From positions 1 to 9,418 of the forward strand of contig JAQTOL010000097.1 of NCBI GenBank assembly GCA_028748945.1: a stretch of DNA of 9,418 nucleotides, given 5' to 3'. Under the pieces are notes generated by a model. That model was given only the letters and a program-made list of their open reading frames with translations, did no database searches and was not told the DNA's origin. The translations under genes were made by a program, and so were the position numbers. Each line of letters opens with the position of its first letter. The stretch's first letter is position 1. Shown in pieces: positions 1 to 7,289 of the stretch. Source of the DNA: Paludibacter sp. (lineage in GTDB: Bacteria; Bacteroidota; Bacteroidia; Bacteroidales; Paludibacteraceae).

Positions 1-300
1 CAATTGATAACCTTCAATGGCTATTTTCTCAGCTTTGGAGGCTTTTTTCAACAAAATCATTGACTTTGATTTTGAGTTGTCTTTTTGAAAACTAAATCCT
101 GTAGCGGGTTGCAGTAAACTTTTCAACAGTTTTGCTTCTGAAATTAACGAAGTATCAGCATAATTGATTACTGAATTGTTCTTCAAAATAAATTTCCCAC
201 GTAAAGTCTCCACCCTGCCCGGCATAGGAATTAAATTGAACTGTGCGGCAACCGAGATTGCATACAGGATCAAAAAAAAGATTATAACTCTACGTTTCAT
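1..300 (-). CDS. GH20 beta-N-acetylhexosaminidase-like protein, N-terminal part (cut by window edge)
   Basis: An open frame starts with ATG at 300 on the minus strand and stays open for 100 codons to the window edge. Residues 1-20 form a signal peptide (MKRR, hydrophobic stretch, then AISVAAQ), so the product is exported. The following stretch, FNLIPMPGRVETLRGKF, is the usual opening of the small alpha/beta domain that precedes the catalytic barrel in family GH20 (typically IIPxPxxVxxxxGxF), and residues 96-100 (EGYQL) match the end of a strand in that domain (EGYxL). The catalytic Asp-Glu pair would lie outside the window, so activity cannot be judged. Start lies 16 bp after the susD stop, so it is surely co-transcribed. 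Expected role: removing terminal GlcNAc/GalNAc from the glycan captured by SusCD. Another protein sharing only this N-terminal domain is possible. Confidence 0.72.
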   Translation of the reverse strand, partial: MKRRVIIFFLILYAISVAAQFNLIPMPGRVETLRGKFILKNNSVINYADTSLISEAKLLKSLLQPATGFSFQKDNSKSKSMILLKKASKAEKIAIEGYQL

Positions 301-316
301 TCTTATTTATATAAAT

Positions 317-1837
317 TTATTGTGGATAATAGCCTGGATTTTGAGTCAACTGTTTATTGCGATTACGTTCTTCCTGTGGTATAGGTGCCAAAATCATATA
401 ATCGTCAAAATTATATTGAATGCTTACTTTAGGTGCAGTAGCAGAGGCTTTTGTGTAATCAGCAAGTGAATTCATTACCGATTTGACTTTACCGGCTCTT
501 ACCAAATCGTCAAAACGCTGTCCTTCGAAAGCCAGTTCTAACCGACGTTCTTTTAAAATAGCATCCAAGGCTGCCTCTTTTGATAAACCAAGCGCGATGG
601 GCGTTCCATTAACCCGTTTAATGGTTGAGTTATTGACCAAAGTAATGGCTGCATCAACTTGACCATTCTGGCACATAGCCTCTGCCTTGAGCAGAATAAT
701 ATCAGCCAAACGGACCAAATAAGTATCATCGCTGCTCGGTATGCCACCGGTTCCTCTCCATTTATACATAAACGGAATTACATTATTATGATCAACACTC
801 CAATACTCGTCAAACCAATAAGTCACTTTTTCGTTTATAATGCTGGCTTTATAGCGCACATCGGTGGCTTCGGTGGCAAAAGTCTTAACTAAATCTTGAG
901 AAGGGATGCAATACTTTCTCCAGGTCGAAGGATTAAGTGATGGCGGTAAGGTTAACCAAGGTCCCCAGTTTCCGTTTGGTCCGGCATTATATTGTATTTC
1001 CCAAATTGATTCGGAATTATTGTAATGAGCTCCATCGAACAAATTATCATAATTTGCCAGCAAAGCATAACCGGCAGGCGAAGTTAAAACCGAATCACTA
1101 TATTGAATTACTTTATCATACTTGTTAAACGTAACCGGATAAGGAATTTGAGCATATACTTTGGCCAACAATGCAAAAACGGCACCTCTCGTGGCACGGT
1201 CCTTTAAACCACTTTTATTGATATAAGGTAAATTGGGCATAGCGTCCTGCAAATCGGCAATGACGGTTTCATAAACTTGCTGAACCGATTCACGGGGTAG
1301 ATTTGTTACATCAGGATTTGCTGAATTAGTAACTGTCAGAATAACAGGTGCTCCACCCCAAAGTTTAGCGATATTATAATAAGAAAGTGCGCGTATGGTT
1401 TTTGCTTCGGCAATAATTTCATTTCTACGAACTTCAGTAAATGTAGGATCGGAAATAAGCGGAGCATAATGAATAACGATATTACAACCTTGAATGGTTC
1501 TGTAAAGCATGGTCCAATCCACCTTCATATTCATGTTCATGGATGAAATTTGCAACGTTTCATACTGATACAATGGAGCATCATCTATTGGATTGTAAGC
1601 ATTGTCAGAGCGAACATCGCCCAGCAGAATTTGTTCCCAAACATAATAATCGGTATAAAATGTATTATAAGCACCAATAAGCGCCGCTTCAATATCTTCT
1701 TTTTTATTAAATGCAGTTACCGTTGACTCATTAGTTATTGGCTTTAAATCTAAAAAACCATCGCATTGCACAAATAAAAGCGCAGCAATAACCACTATGA
1801 ATGTGTTTCTCAATAAAGGTATATGTTTGTTTTTCAT
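317..1837 (-). CDS. susD: SusD/RagB-family nutrient-binding outer-membrane lipoprotein
   Basis: This 506-aa protein is of normal SusD length. It begins with a lipoprotein signal peptide: a basic start, a hydrophobic run and LFVQC with the lipid-accepting Cys at residue 25, followed by DGFLDLKP, the usual SusD mature N-terminus. Family marks in order are an N-terminal SusD-like domain with YYNIAKLWGGAPVIL (about 153-167), RGAVFALLAKVYAQ (217-230) of the TPR-like scaffold, YLVRLADIILLKAEAM (373-388), ERRLELAFEGQRFDDLVRAG (430-449), and the C-terminal ILAPIPQEE followed by NPGY. It sits on the cell surface as the lid of the SusC barrel and binds the glycan. Aromatic residues around 291-307 (WGPW, then W and Y) could contribute to ligand binding, but that is a guess. 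It starts 28 bp after the susC stop. The Gln just before the lipobox Cys is not the usual small residue. Confidence 0.96.
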   Translation of the reverse strand: MKNKHIPLLRNTFIVVIAALLFVQCDGFLDLKPITNESTVTAFNKKEDIEAALIGAYNTFYTDYYVWEQILLGDVRSDNAYNPIDDAPLYQYETLQISSMNMNMKVDWTMLYRTIQGCNIVIHYAPLISDPTFTEVRRNEIIAEAKTIRALSYYNIAKLWGGAPVILTVTNSANPDVTNLPRESVQQVYETVIADLQDAMPNLPYINKSGLKDRATRGAVFALLAKVYAQIPYPVTFNKYDKVIQYSDSVLTSPAGYALLANYDNLFDGAHYNNSESIWEIQYNAGPNGNWGPWLTLPPSLNPSTWRKYCIPSQDLVKTFATEATDVRYKASIINEKVTYWFDEYWSVDHNNVIPFMYKWRGTGGIPSSDDTYLVRLADIILLKAEAMCQNGQVDAAITLVNNSTIKRVNGTPIALGLSKEAALDAILKERRLELAFEGQRFDDLVRAGKVKSVMNSLADYTKASATAPKVSIQYNFDDYMILAPIPQEERNRNKQLTQNPGYYPQ

Positions 1838-1865
1838 AAGTCTTATTTTATTTATTCAGTGATGT

Positions 1866-4800
1866 TTACAGTTTTAGAGCAAGTCCGAAGATAATATTTC
1901 TTGGTTGTGGATATGTACCATAATCGATACCAATAGCAGCATTTTGTTCCGAATTATCACCATTATTTCCATACATACTTACTTCCGGGTCAAAGCCTTT
2001 GTATCGGGTGAGTGTGAGTAAGTTTTCGGCAGTAACATAGCATTTTAACTCTTTTATTACCCTGGATTTTTTTAAAAGAGATGCTGACACATTATAAGCA
2101 AGTGAAACACTTTTGAGACGAATGTATGAACCATCTTCAATAAAGCGGGAAGAGACAAGGGAATTAGCCATATTGCCATATATTGCTTTTGGAATATCAG
2201 TTATTTGTCCCGGAATCTTCCAACGTTTTAGCACATAAGTACTTTGGTTGTAGAAATTATACATACCTTCGGTGTCAATCCGTGTAGCATTAAAAATTTT
2301 ATTCCCATAAACACTTTGAAACAAAATTGACAAATCAAATTCCTTGTAACTGAAAGTGTTGGTAAGCCCCGCTGTGAATAAAGGATTGGCATCTCCAATT
2401 ACTTCTTTGTTTTGATCGGAAACATCGCCAACGCTGTTGGCGCCCTTGTATTTTATCATACCGGTTTGCGGATCAACACCTTCTGATACGTATCCCCAAA
2501 AAGTTCCCAGTGGATAACCTGCACGAATGATGGACACCTCTTCACGCCCGTAAATATAACCAACCATCAAATCACGATTACCTACATCAAGCACCATATT
2601 TTTGTTAAATGAGATATTAAAATCGGTATTCCATTTAAAATCATGCACTAAATTTTTAGACGATACGCTGAACTCCAGCCCTTTATTTAATACACTACCA
2701 ATGTTGATTACAGAGGTGTTATAGCCGGTAGAAAGTGGTAAGGGATAATCATACAATAAATTCTTTGTCAATTTATAATAGGCATCCACCGTGAAAGCCA
2801 GACGGTAATTGAAAAAAGCCAGATCCAATCCTATATTTGATTGTTCAGTGGTTTCCCATTTCAAATCGGTATTATCAATTGTTGAAGGAATTTTGCCACT
2901 TTGCAGACTTCCATTCATAAAATAAGGTGCTGCACCCATTGTACCATACGAAGCATAAGCTCCAATACCACTATTCCCGACTTGTCCCCAGCCTGCTCTT
3001 ATTTTTAAATCACTTAAAGCCGTATTGTCTTTTAAAAAATCTTCCTGGGAAATTCTCCATCCGGCTGAAAAAGAAGGGAAATAGCCCCACTTATTGTTTT
3101 TACCAAAATTGGAAGCACCATCGGCTCTGAAATTGGCAGTTAGCAAATATTTATTGTCATAATCAAAATTGAGACTGGAAATGTAAGACAGGTTATTGAT
3201 AATGGCTTTATCACTGTTCATCGACAACATTATGGATGCACCATTTACAGTTTGTACCGCGGTACTTGAGAAGTTCTTTGCAGAAACGGATAAAGATTCA
3301 GTATTAGCTGTAGAAGCAATCATACCGGCTAAAATGGAAAAATTATACTTTTCGTTGAAAGTAGCCTTGTACGAAATGGTATTTTGTGATATCAAATAGT
3401 TATACATATCTGCAGTTTCGTAAGCAATACCCACATTATTCCTGCCCCAGTCGGTTTTATATGGATCTAAAAATTCTTCGTATTTTCCATTGCGATGATC
3501 CATGCCTAAAACCGTTTTTAATATCAGGTTTTTAACTGGCTCTGCTTCCAGATAAATATTACCAAGCAAACTCCAGTTGCGATGTAAATTATTGGATCCG
3601 TAGATGTTGGCCAAAGGATTTTCGAAAGAAGTCATAAACGGATTGCCGGTGAATGTTCCATCAGCATTATATATATCGGTGATTGGAGTAGCATTGAGCA
3701 TTGCCAAAATGGTTCCACCTTGTCCAGAACTCCTGCTTTCGGGCACATCTACATCTTCCCAGCTTGATGAAGCAAAACTACCTCCTACTTTTAACCAGTC
3801 GGTTGGATTAACATCCAAATTCATCTTGAAATTATAGCGTTGTACTTTATTGGTCTGAACAATCCCTTCGGTGCTAACAATACCACCCGAAAAATAGTAT
3901 TTTGCTTTTTCCGTTCCTCCTCTTACTGAAACCTGATAATTTTGTAATTTACCGGTTCTAAATACCTGATCTTGCCAATTAGTATTATATGGATATTGAC
4001 TCCAATCCAGCGTTCGACCCATTTCGGTCATCAACGCTTTATATTGAGTCGCATTCAGCACATCTATCCGATTAATTGGCGAAGTAGTGCCGTAAGAAGC
4101 ATCAAACTCAACCACCGGTTTTTGAACGCTTCCTCTTTTAGTCGTTATAATTACAACTCCATTTGCTCCCGAAGATCCGTAAATAGCAGCCGATGCAGCA
4201 TCTTTCAGAATACTCATCGATTCAACATCGGAAGGATTTATGTCTTTAGTATCTGTGGTTGGAATTCCATCTACAACATACAAAGGTTCGCTCCCGGCGT
4301 TGATGGAAGCCGTTCCACGCACTCGAATCGAAAAACCGGATTGAGGTTTTCCTGTTGGCATTGTTACCTGAACGCCCGCAGATTTACCTTGCATCGAACT
4401 ACCAATTGAAGTATTGTCTCTTTCAGAAAAATCTTTGCTTGATAATGTGGCAATTGCACCGGTGACATTCCCTTTCTTTTGAGTTCCGTAACCCACCACC
4501 ACCACTTCATCTAATTTTCTGGCGTCTTCTTCCAATGTAATCTTCACGTTCTTTTCTGTACCTAATGTATAGTTAATTGGTGAATATCCAATATACGATA
4601 TAATTAAGGTGGATTGATCCGGGGCTTCAAATGAAAAATTTCCATTATCGTCGGTAACTGTTCCTGTTTTCAATCCTTTTATAAATACAGATGCCCCAAT
4701 AATAGGTTCGTCTTTTTCATCAGTTACAACACCGGTGACCTTTCTGAAAGTATTTGTTTGAGATAATTTTACATCCTTTTGATAGAGTGCAATTTGCAAA

Positions 4801-5078
4801 TTTGTTATCTCAAACTTAATATTCGAGTTTGCCAACAGTTTTGTTATTGCTAGTTGCATGCTAAGATTTTTTACATTCAAACTGACTTTCTGCTTTAAAT
4901 CAATTTTTTGTGCATCGTAAAAGAAAGTGTATTTGCTAACGCTTTCAATTTTCTTGATAGCTTCGGAAAGTGGAATATCCGTAAATGAGATGCTGATATT
5001 CTTATCATTGGTTTGGGCAAAAACATTAAATGCCATCAAAAAAGATAAGAAAAGGATGAGTTGTTTTTTTAAATTCAT
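1866..5078 (-). CDS. susC: SusC/RagA-family TonB-dependent outer-membrane transducer with N-terminal STN domain
   Basis: This 1070-aa protein starts at an ATG with a signal peptide (1-22, ending FAQ). Residues about 29-100 form a secretin/TonB short N-terminal (STN) domain (ISISFTDIPLSEAIKKIE onward). Residues about 115-185 are a carboxypeptidase-D-like regulatory domain (VTGVVTDEKDEPIIGASV, SYIGYSP). A TonB-box-like DEVVVVGYGTQKK lies at 190-202. The plug follows to about 316, with LYVVDGIP (266-273) and SILKDAASAAIYGSSGANG (289-307) then VVIITTKRG, both SusC hallmarks. The remaining ~750 residues are a 22-strand barrel type, ending in a hydrophobic final strand (FGLALKL). The protein imports oligosaccharide with TonB/ExbBD energy. 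The STN domain is the part that in transducers of this class contacts the FecR anti-sigma factor, fitting the two regulatory genes just upstream. The frame is intact, with no truncation. Confidence 0.97.
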   Translation of the reverse strand: MNLKKQLILFLSFLMAFNVFAQTNDKNISISFTDIPLSEAIKKIESVSKYTFFYDAQKIDLKQKVSLNVKNLSMQLAITKLLANSNIKFEITNLQIALYQKDVKLSQTNTFRKVTGVVTDEKDEPIIGASVFIKGLKTGTVTDDNGNFSFEAPDQSTLIISYIGYSPINYTLGTEKNVKITLEEDARKLDEVVVVGYGTQKKGNVTGAIATLSSKDFSERDNTSIGSSMQGKSAGVQVTMPTGKPQSGFSIRVRGTASINAGSEPLYVVDGIPTTDTKDINPSDVESMSILKDAASAAIYGSSGANGVVIITTKRGSVQKPVVEFDASYGTTSPINRIDVLNATQYKALMTEMGRTLDWSQYPYNTNWQDQVFRTGKLQNYQVSVRGGTEKAKYYFSGGIVSTEGIVQTNKVQRYNFKMNLDVNPTDWLKVGGSFASSSWEDVDVPESRSSGQGGTILAMLNATPITDIYNADGTFTGNPFMTSFENPLANIYGSNNLHRNWSLLGNIYLEAEPVKNLILKTVLGMDHRNGKYEEFLDPYKTDWGRNNVGIAYETADMYNYLISQNTISYKATFNEKYNFSILAGMIASTANTESLSVSAKNFSSTAVQTVNGASIMLSMNSDKAIINNLSYISSLNFDYDNKYLLTANFRADGASNFGKNNKWGYFPSFSAGWRISQEDFLKDNTALSDLKIRAGWGQVGNSGIGAYASYGTMGAAPYFMNGSLQSGKIPSTIDNTDLKWETTEQSNIGLDLAFFNYRLAFTVDAYYKLTKNLLYDYPLPLSTGYNTSVINIGSVLNKGLEFSVSSKNLVHDFKWNTDFNISFNKNMVLDVGNRDLMVGYIYGREEVSIIRAGYPLGTFWGYVSEGVDPQTGMIKYKGANSVGDVSDQNKEVIGDANPLFTAGLTNTFSYKEFDLSILFQSVYGNKIFNATRIDTEGMYNFYNQSTYVLKRWKIPGQITDIPKAIYGNMANSLVSSRFIEDGSYIRLKSVSLAYNVSASLLKKSRVIKELKCYVTAENLLTLTRYKGFDPEVSMYGNNGDNSEQNAAIGIDYGTYPQPRNIIFGLALKL

Positions 5079-5132
5079 TTTTTATAAAAATTATAAGGTA
5101 AACGAGAAGTTAAAATATTATACTGGCTTAAA

Positions 5133-5156
5133 AATTATTGAGTGGCATCAATAATT
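5133..5156 (-). terminator. Perfect 9-bp hairpin between fecR and susC (possible attenuator or weak terminator)
   Basis: AATTATTGA and TCAATAATT are exact reverse complements separated by 6 nt. Read on the minus strand, the direction of transcription, the second arm runs straight into more T residues (ATTTTTAAG), the layout of an intrinsic terminator. The stem has only two G-C pairs, so it would be weak. It lies 38 nt after the fecR stop and 54 nt before the susC ATG. It could lower read-through from fecR into susC or be an operator for the susC promoter; the sequence does not decide. Confidence 0.4.
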
Positions 5157-5194
5157 AGTGATCAATCAAGGGGATTGCATATTTTGTACTTTAT

Positions 5195-6238
5195 TTAACG
5201 CTGTAGCATAATTTTCCCAGTTTTCTTAGATTTGAGAATTAGGTTGTTATCATCATCAAAATAATAATCAATAGAATTAATACGAGCCATTATCCTGATT
5301 ATCTCATCCAAATTTTCGCCACGCAGTGTAAACGTATAAGATTGATTATCGGCAATGGCTGGATCAATATTGATATTCACCGAATACCATTTGGATAAAT
5401 AGCGGCAAACATACCGAAGGTTTTTGTTTTCAAACCGAAGTTGGTCGTTTGTCCAGGATTTGGCAAATTCAACATCTCCTTTTTTAACAAGTAAAGTACT
5501 GTTTAATTTGTTAAATGATCCTTCTTCGCCCGGTTTCAACATTACATCTTTATCACCTGCAGTCATTGAAACTGATCCTTCATACAGACTAACCAGTATA
5601 TCATGTGAAGTGGAATAGGAGTTTACATTAAATTTTGTGCCGTGCACCATTACCGAAGCACCATCCGAATGAACTATAAATGGTTTCTTAGCATCATGAG
5701 TTACACTAAAATAAGCTTCTCCATTCATTTTAACTTCGCGTGTATTGGAAGTAAAGTTAGAATTATAGGATAGTGTTGTATTATTATGTAGCCAAACTTC
5801 GGTACCATCAGGCAGTATTACTTTTGATTTACCGGTTAAAGAAGAGTAAGTTTGAATGGCTGAATGATTGGATAGGTTATTTTTACCCAAGTAGTAAGCA
5901 CCTGAAAAAGTAATTGCAAGCAATACTGATGCTGCAGCAACTATTCTGTAGAATCGTTTAATTGGAATATATTTGGTGCGTGATTCAGATGACTTATTTT
6001 CAGATGTTTCCAATTTATCATCTTGAGTTCGGGCAGAAAGTTCTTTCCAGTAATATTCCAAATCGGGTTCATAAGTTGCAACCTTATTTTGAACATTTTC
6101 CCAGACTAGCTCAAGTTGCTGGAATAACTGGTGGTTAACATCAAGCTTCAACCAATCATTAAAAATGATAGTATCTTCTTCAGTAAGATTTCCACGAAGT
6201 TTTGAGATAATTATATCCCAGGGAAGTTTTGGTTTCAT
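5195..6238 (-). CDS. fecR: FecR-family anti-sigma factor
   Basis: The start chosen is the ATG at 6238, giving 347 aa. An in-frame TTG 36 bp upstream (6274) would add 12 residues with no family resemblance. Residues about 1-90 are the cytoplasmic sigma-binding part (helical, EEDTIIFNDWLKLDVNHQ). A single membrane helix is at about 96-118 (YRIVAAASVLLAITFSGAYY). The periplasmic FecR domain spans about 131-226 with SKVILPDGTEVWLHNNTTL, GEAYFSVTHDAKKPFIV and HGTKFNVNSY. A C-terminal DUF4974-type domain is at about 266-337 (LRFENKNLRYVCRYLSKWY, then YTFTLRGENLDEIIRIM). This is the full Bacteroidota FecR layout. It holds the upstream ECF sigma factor inactive and receives the signal from the STN domain of the SusC downstream. 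It begins 72 bp after the sigma gene stop and ends 116 bp before susC. Confidence 0.95.
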   Translation of the reverse strand: MKPKLPWDIIISKLRGNLTEEDTIIFNDWLKLDVNHQLFQQLELVWENVQNKVATYEPDLEYYWKELSARTQDDKLETSENKSSESRTKYIPIKRFYRIVAAASVLLAITFSGAYYLGKNNLSNHSAIQTYSSLTGKSKVILPDGTEVWLHNNTTLSYNSNFTSNTREVKMNGEAYFSVTHDAKKPFIVHSDGASVMVHGTKFNVNSYSTSHDILVSLYEGSVSMTAGDKDVMLKPGEEGSFNKLNSTLLVKKGDVEFAKSWTNDQLRFENKNLRYVCRYLSKWYSVNINIDPAIADNQSYTFTLRGENLDEIIRIMARINSIDYYFDDDNNLILKSKKTGKIMLQR

Positions 6239-6258
6239 TGCCGACGTTTTGAGGGTTC

Positions 6259-6290
6259 TATTTGTATGACACAAATACTGGTGCTAACCC
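6259..6290 (-). promoter_or_regulatory. Candidate fecR upstream control element (stem-loop plus ECF-like boxes)
   Basis: The 72-bp gap between the sigma and fecR genes is long for this operon. On the minus strand it holds GGGTT (6290-6286), a 15-bp spacer, then GTCATA (6270-6265), spaced as an extracytoplasmic-function promoter might be. Partly overlapping is a perfect 7-bp inverted repeat, TATTTGT (6259-6265) and ACAAATA (6271-6277), with a 5-nt loop. No TAnnTTTG housekeeping -7 box is present in the gap. Assigning it as a promoter recognised by the neighbouring sigma factor is inference. Confidence 0.3.
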
Positions 6291-6310
6291 TTACGCAGGA
6301 ATGAAATATT

Positions 6311-6859
6311 TTACCACAAAAATAAATACGAATTGCCAATAAATTCCTTAATTCGCTTTAACGCCTTGGTTATCTGAGCTTCTACGGTTTTTATAGAGAT
6401 ATTTAATCGAGTTGCAATTTCCTGATTAGTGAGGTTTTCTGTTCTACTCAGTTGGAATATTTCCTGGCATTTATCGGGCAATGCCAAAATAGCTTCCTGA
6501 ATCAACTGATATAGTTCTTCAGTTTCCAGACTCATAACATCTGTTTCTGCAACATCTATTTCATCCGAATTTAATGATATGGTAAGTTTTTTCTGGCGTA
6601 ATACATTCAGGCACTTGTTTCGGGCTGCCTGAAAAAGATATGCTTTAAGTGAGATTTGGATTTGAAGAGTTTTCCGGTTTTCCCATACATAAGTAAAAAT
6701 ATCCAATGCGAGTTCCTCTACAACGGTTGTTTCATGAACATAAAGGTGCATAAAGCGGCACAACGGAGTGAAATAAGTTTCAAATAAATGTCTGAAAGCT
6801 AGTCTATCACCTTCGCGGATCAAATTAAGTAGAATTATATCGTCTTTTCTTTCCTCCAC
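6311..6859 (-). CDS. ECF RNA polymerase sigma factor (sigma-70 family, Bacteroidota PUL type)
   Basis: With the start proposed here (GTG at 6859) the protein is 182 aa, normal for ECF sigma factors. Region 2 lies at about 19-87 (IREGDRLAFRHLFETYFTPL, DIFTYVWENR, KAYLFQAARNKCLNVLR). A variable acidic linker follows. Region 4 lies at about 119-170 with LPDKCQEIFQLSR and the helix-turn-helix LTNQEIATRLNISIKTVEAQ. It would direct RNA polymerase to the PUL promoters once released by FecR. No ATG exists near the expected N-terminus. The frame extends to a TTG at 6883, but that TTG is the end of a TATCTTTG promoter -7 box (6888-6881), so it should lie upstream of the transcription start. The GTG, preceded by an A/G-rich AAGAAGAAA, gives a natural N-terminus (EERKDDIILLNLIREGD). 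The TTG start (190 aa) remains the alternative. Confidence 0.93.
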   Translation of the reverse strand: MEERKDDIILLNLIREGDRLAFRHLFETYFTPLCRFMHLYVHETTVVEELALDIFTYVWENRKTLQIQISLKAYLFQAARNKCLNVLRQKKLTISLNSDEIDVAETDVMSLETEELYQLIQEAILALPDKCQEIFQLSRTENLTNQEIATRLNISIKTVEAQITKALKRIKEFIGNSYLFLW

Positions 6860-6880
6860 TTTCTTCTTAGTATTTGGGAA

Positions 6881-6899
6881 CAAAGATAATATTTCTTTG
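6881..6899 (-). promoter_or_regulatory. Candidate sigma-gene promoter -7 box inside a 19-bp quasi-palindrome
   Basis: On the minus strand TATCTTTG (6888-6881) is an exact match to the Bacteroidota housekeeping -7 consensus TAnnTTTG. A good -33 TTTG is not seen 19-21 bp upstream. The -7 box lies inside CAAAGATAATATTTCTTTG, whose 6-bp arms are exact reverse complements, with a near-symmetric centre. This looks like a possible operator covering the promoter of the ECF sigma gene. Confidence 0.45.
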
Positions 6900-7102
6900 A
6901 ATATTTAATCGTTTAAAAGTAAACAGTAACATTTATCTATCCAATTATCTGGTTCAATTCATCTCGAATGATCCCAATGAAAGCAAACTGATGATTGGCT
7001 ACTTTGATAAATTATTTTTTTTTGAAAAGAAGTTTTTATCGGTAACTGTCAAAATCAAGAATAATATGTTATTAAAATATGGGTATTTCTAAATTTGTTT
7101 CT

Positions 7103-7110
7103 TACTTTTG
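7103..7110 (+). promoter_or_regulatory. Distal -7 box candidate for the YjbQ-family gene
   Basis: TACTTTTG matches the Bacteroidota -7 consensus TAnnTTTG. No canonical TTTG is found at -33, but ATATGG lies 20 bp upstream (7077-7082). The same hexamer sits 19 bp upstream of the identical -7 box at 8612-8619. Transcription from here would give a leader of about 170 nt that includes the hairpin at 7148-7170. Confidence 0.4.
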
Positions 7111-7147
7111 TATCAAAATTTATAACAGTAATTTCTTTTAATTATTT

Positions 7148-7170
7148 ATTCTTTGTTAAAGCCAAAGAAT
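7148..7170 (+). repeat. Perfect 8-bp inverted repeat (hairpin in the possible YjbQ leader)
   Basis: ATTCTTTG and CAAAGAAT are exact reverse complements with a 7-nt loop (TTAAAGC). It is not followed by a T tract, so it is not a usual terminator. Its half-site TCTTTG/CAAAGA also appears in the quasi-palindrome over the sigma-gene promoter at 6881-6899, though there the arms face the other way. It may be an operator or an RNA hairpin. Confidence 0.35.
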
Positions 7171-7248
7171 TCTATGTTACTAAATCGCCATTAAAATCGC
7201 ATATTTTGTTCATAAATAACAATTTAAAAGATTCTATATTAGAAAATA

Positions 7249-7256
7249 TATTTTTG
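7249..7256 (+). promoter_or_regulatory. Proximal -7 box candidate for the YjbQ-family gene
   Basis: TATTTTTG fits TAnnTTTG and lies 33 bp before the ATG at 7290, a usual distance in this phylum. No TTTG is seen at -33. In sequence this rich in T the match could be chance. Confidence 0.3.
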
Positions 7257-7289
7257 TGTGTATTTTAATCATTCTATCAATTTATCGCC

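Larger units (their letters stand above)
6884..7289. other. 406-bp AT-rich divergent spacer
   Basis: No ORF with coding character is present between the sigma gene and the YjbQ-family gene. The spacer holds the sigma promoter candidate at its left edge, a run of nine T residues (7015-7023) not preceded by a clear stem, two plus-strand -7 box candidates, an 8-bp perfect inverted repeat and a repeated ATCGCCAT 8-mer (7184-7191 and 7284-7291). The middle part, about 6910-7070, shows nothing assignable. Confidence 0.6.

Noticed and set aside
164..469. 101-aa plus-strand ORF spanning the susD-GH20 junction
   Set aside because: It crosses the stop and start of two well-supported minus-strand genes and has no domain signal.
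3972..4409. 145-aa plus-strand ORF within susC
   Set aside because: It lies wholly opposite the conserved plug region of SusC, its translation has no family resemblance, and the same holds for the other short plus-strand frames inside susC, susD and fecR. They are antisense shadows.
7015..7023. Run of nine T residues as a terminator
   Set aside because: No G+C-rich or even convincing AT stem precedes it on either strand, and no gene on the plus strand ends nearby.
7168..7180. 13-mer AATTCTATGTTAC repeated at 8635-8647
   Set aside because: The second copy covers the DUF2089 start codon, but the first opens only a six-codon frame. A single shared 13-mer in about 9 kb of AT-rich DNA is within chance expectation.
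6884..7289. TPP riboswitch upstream of the YjbQ-family gene, considered because of its thiamine-related family name
   Set aside because: The conserved CTGAGA and related core motifs of the TPP aptamer are absent from the spacer.
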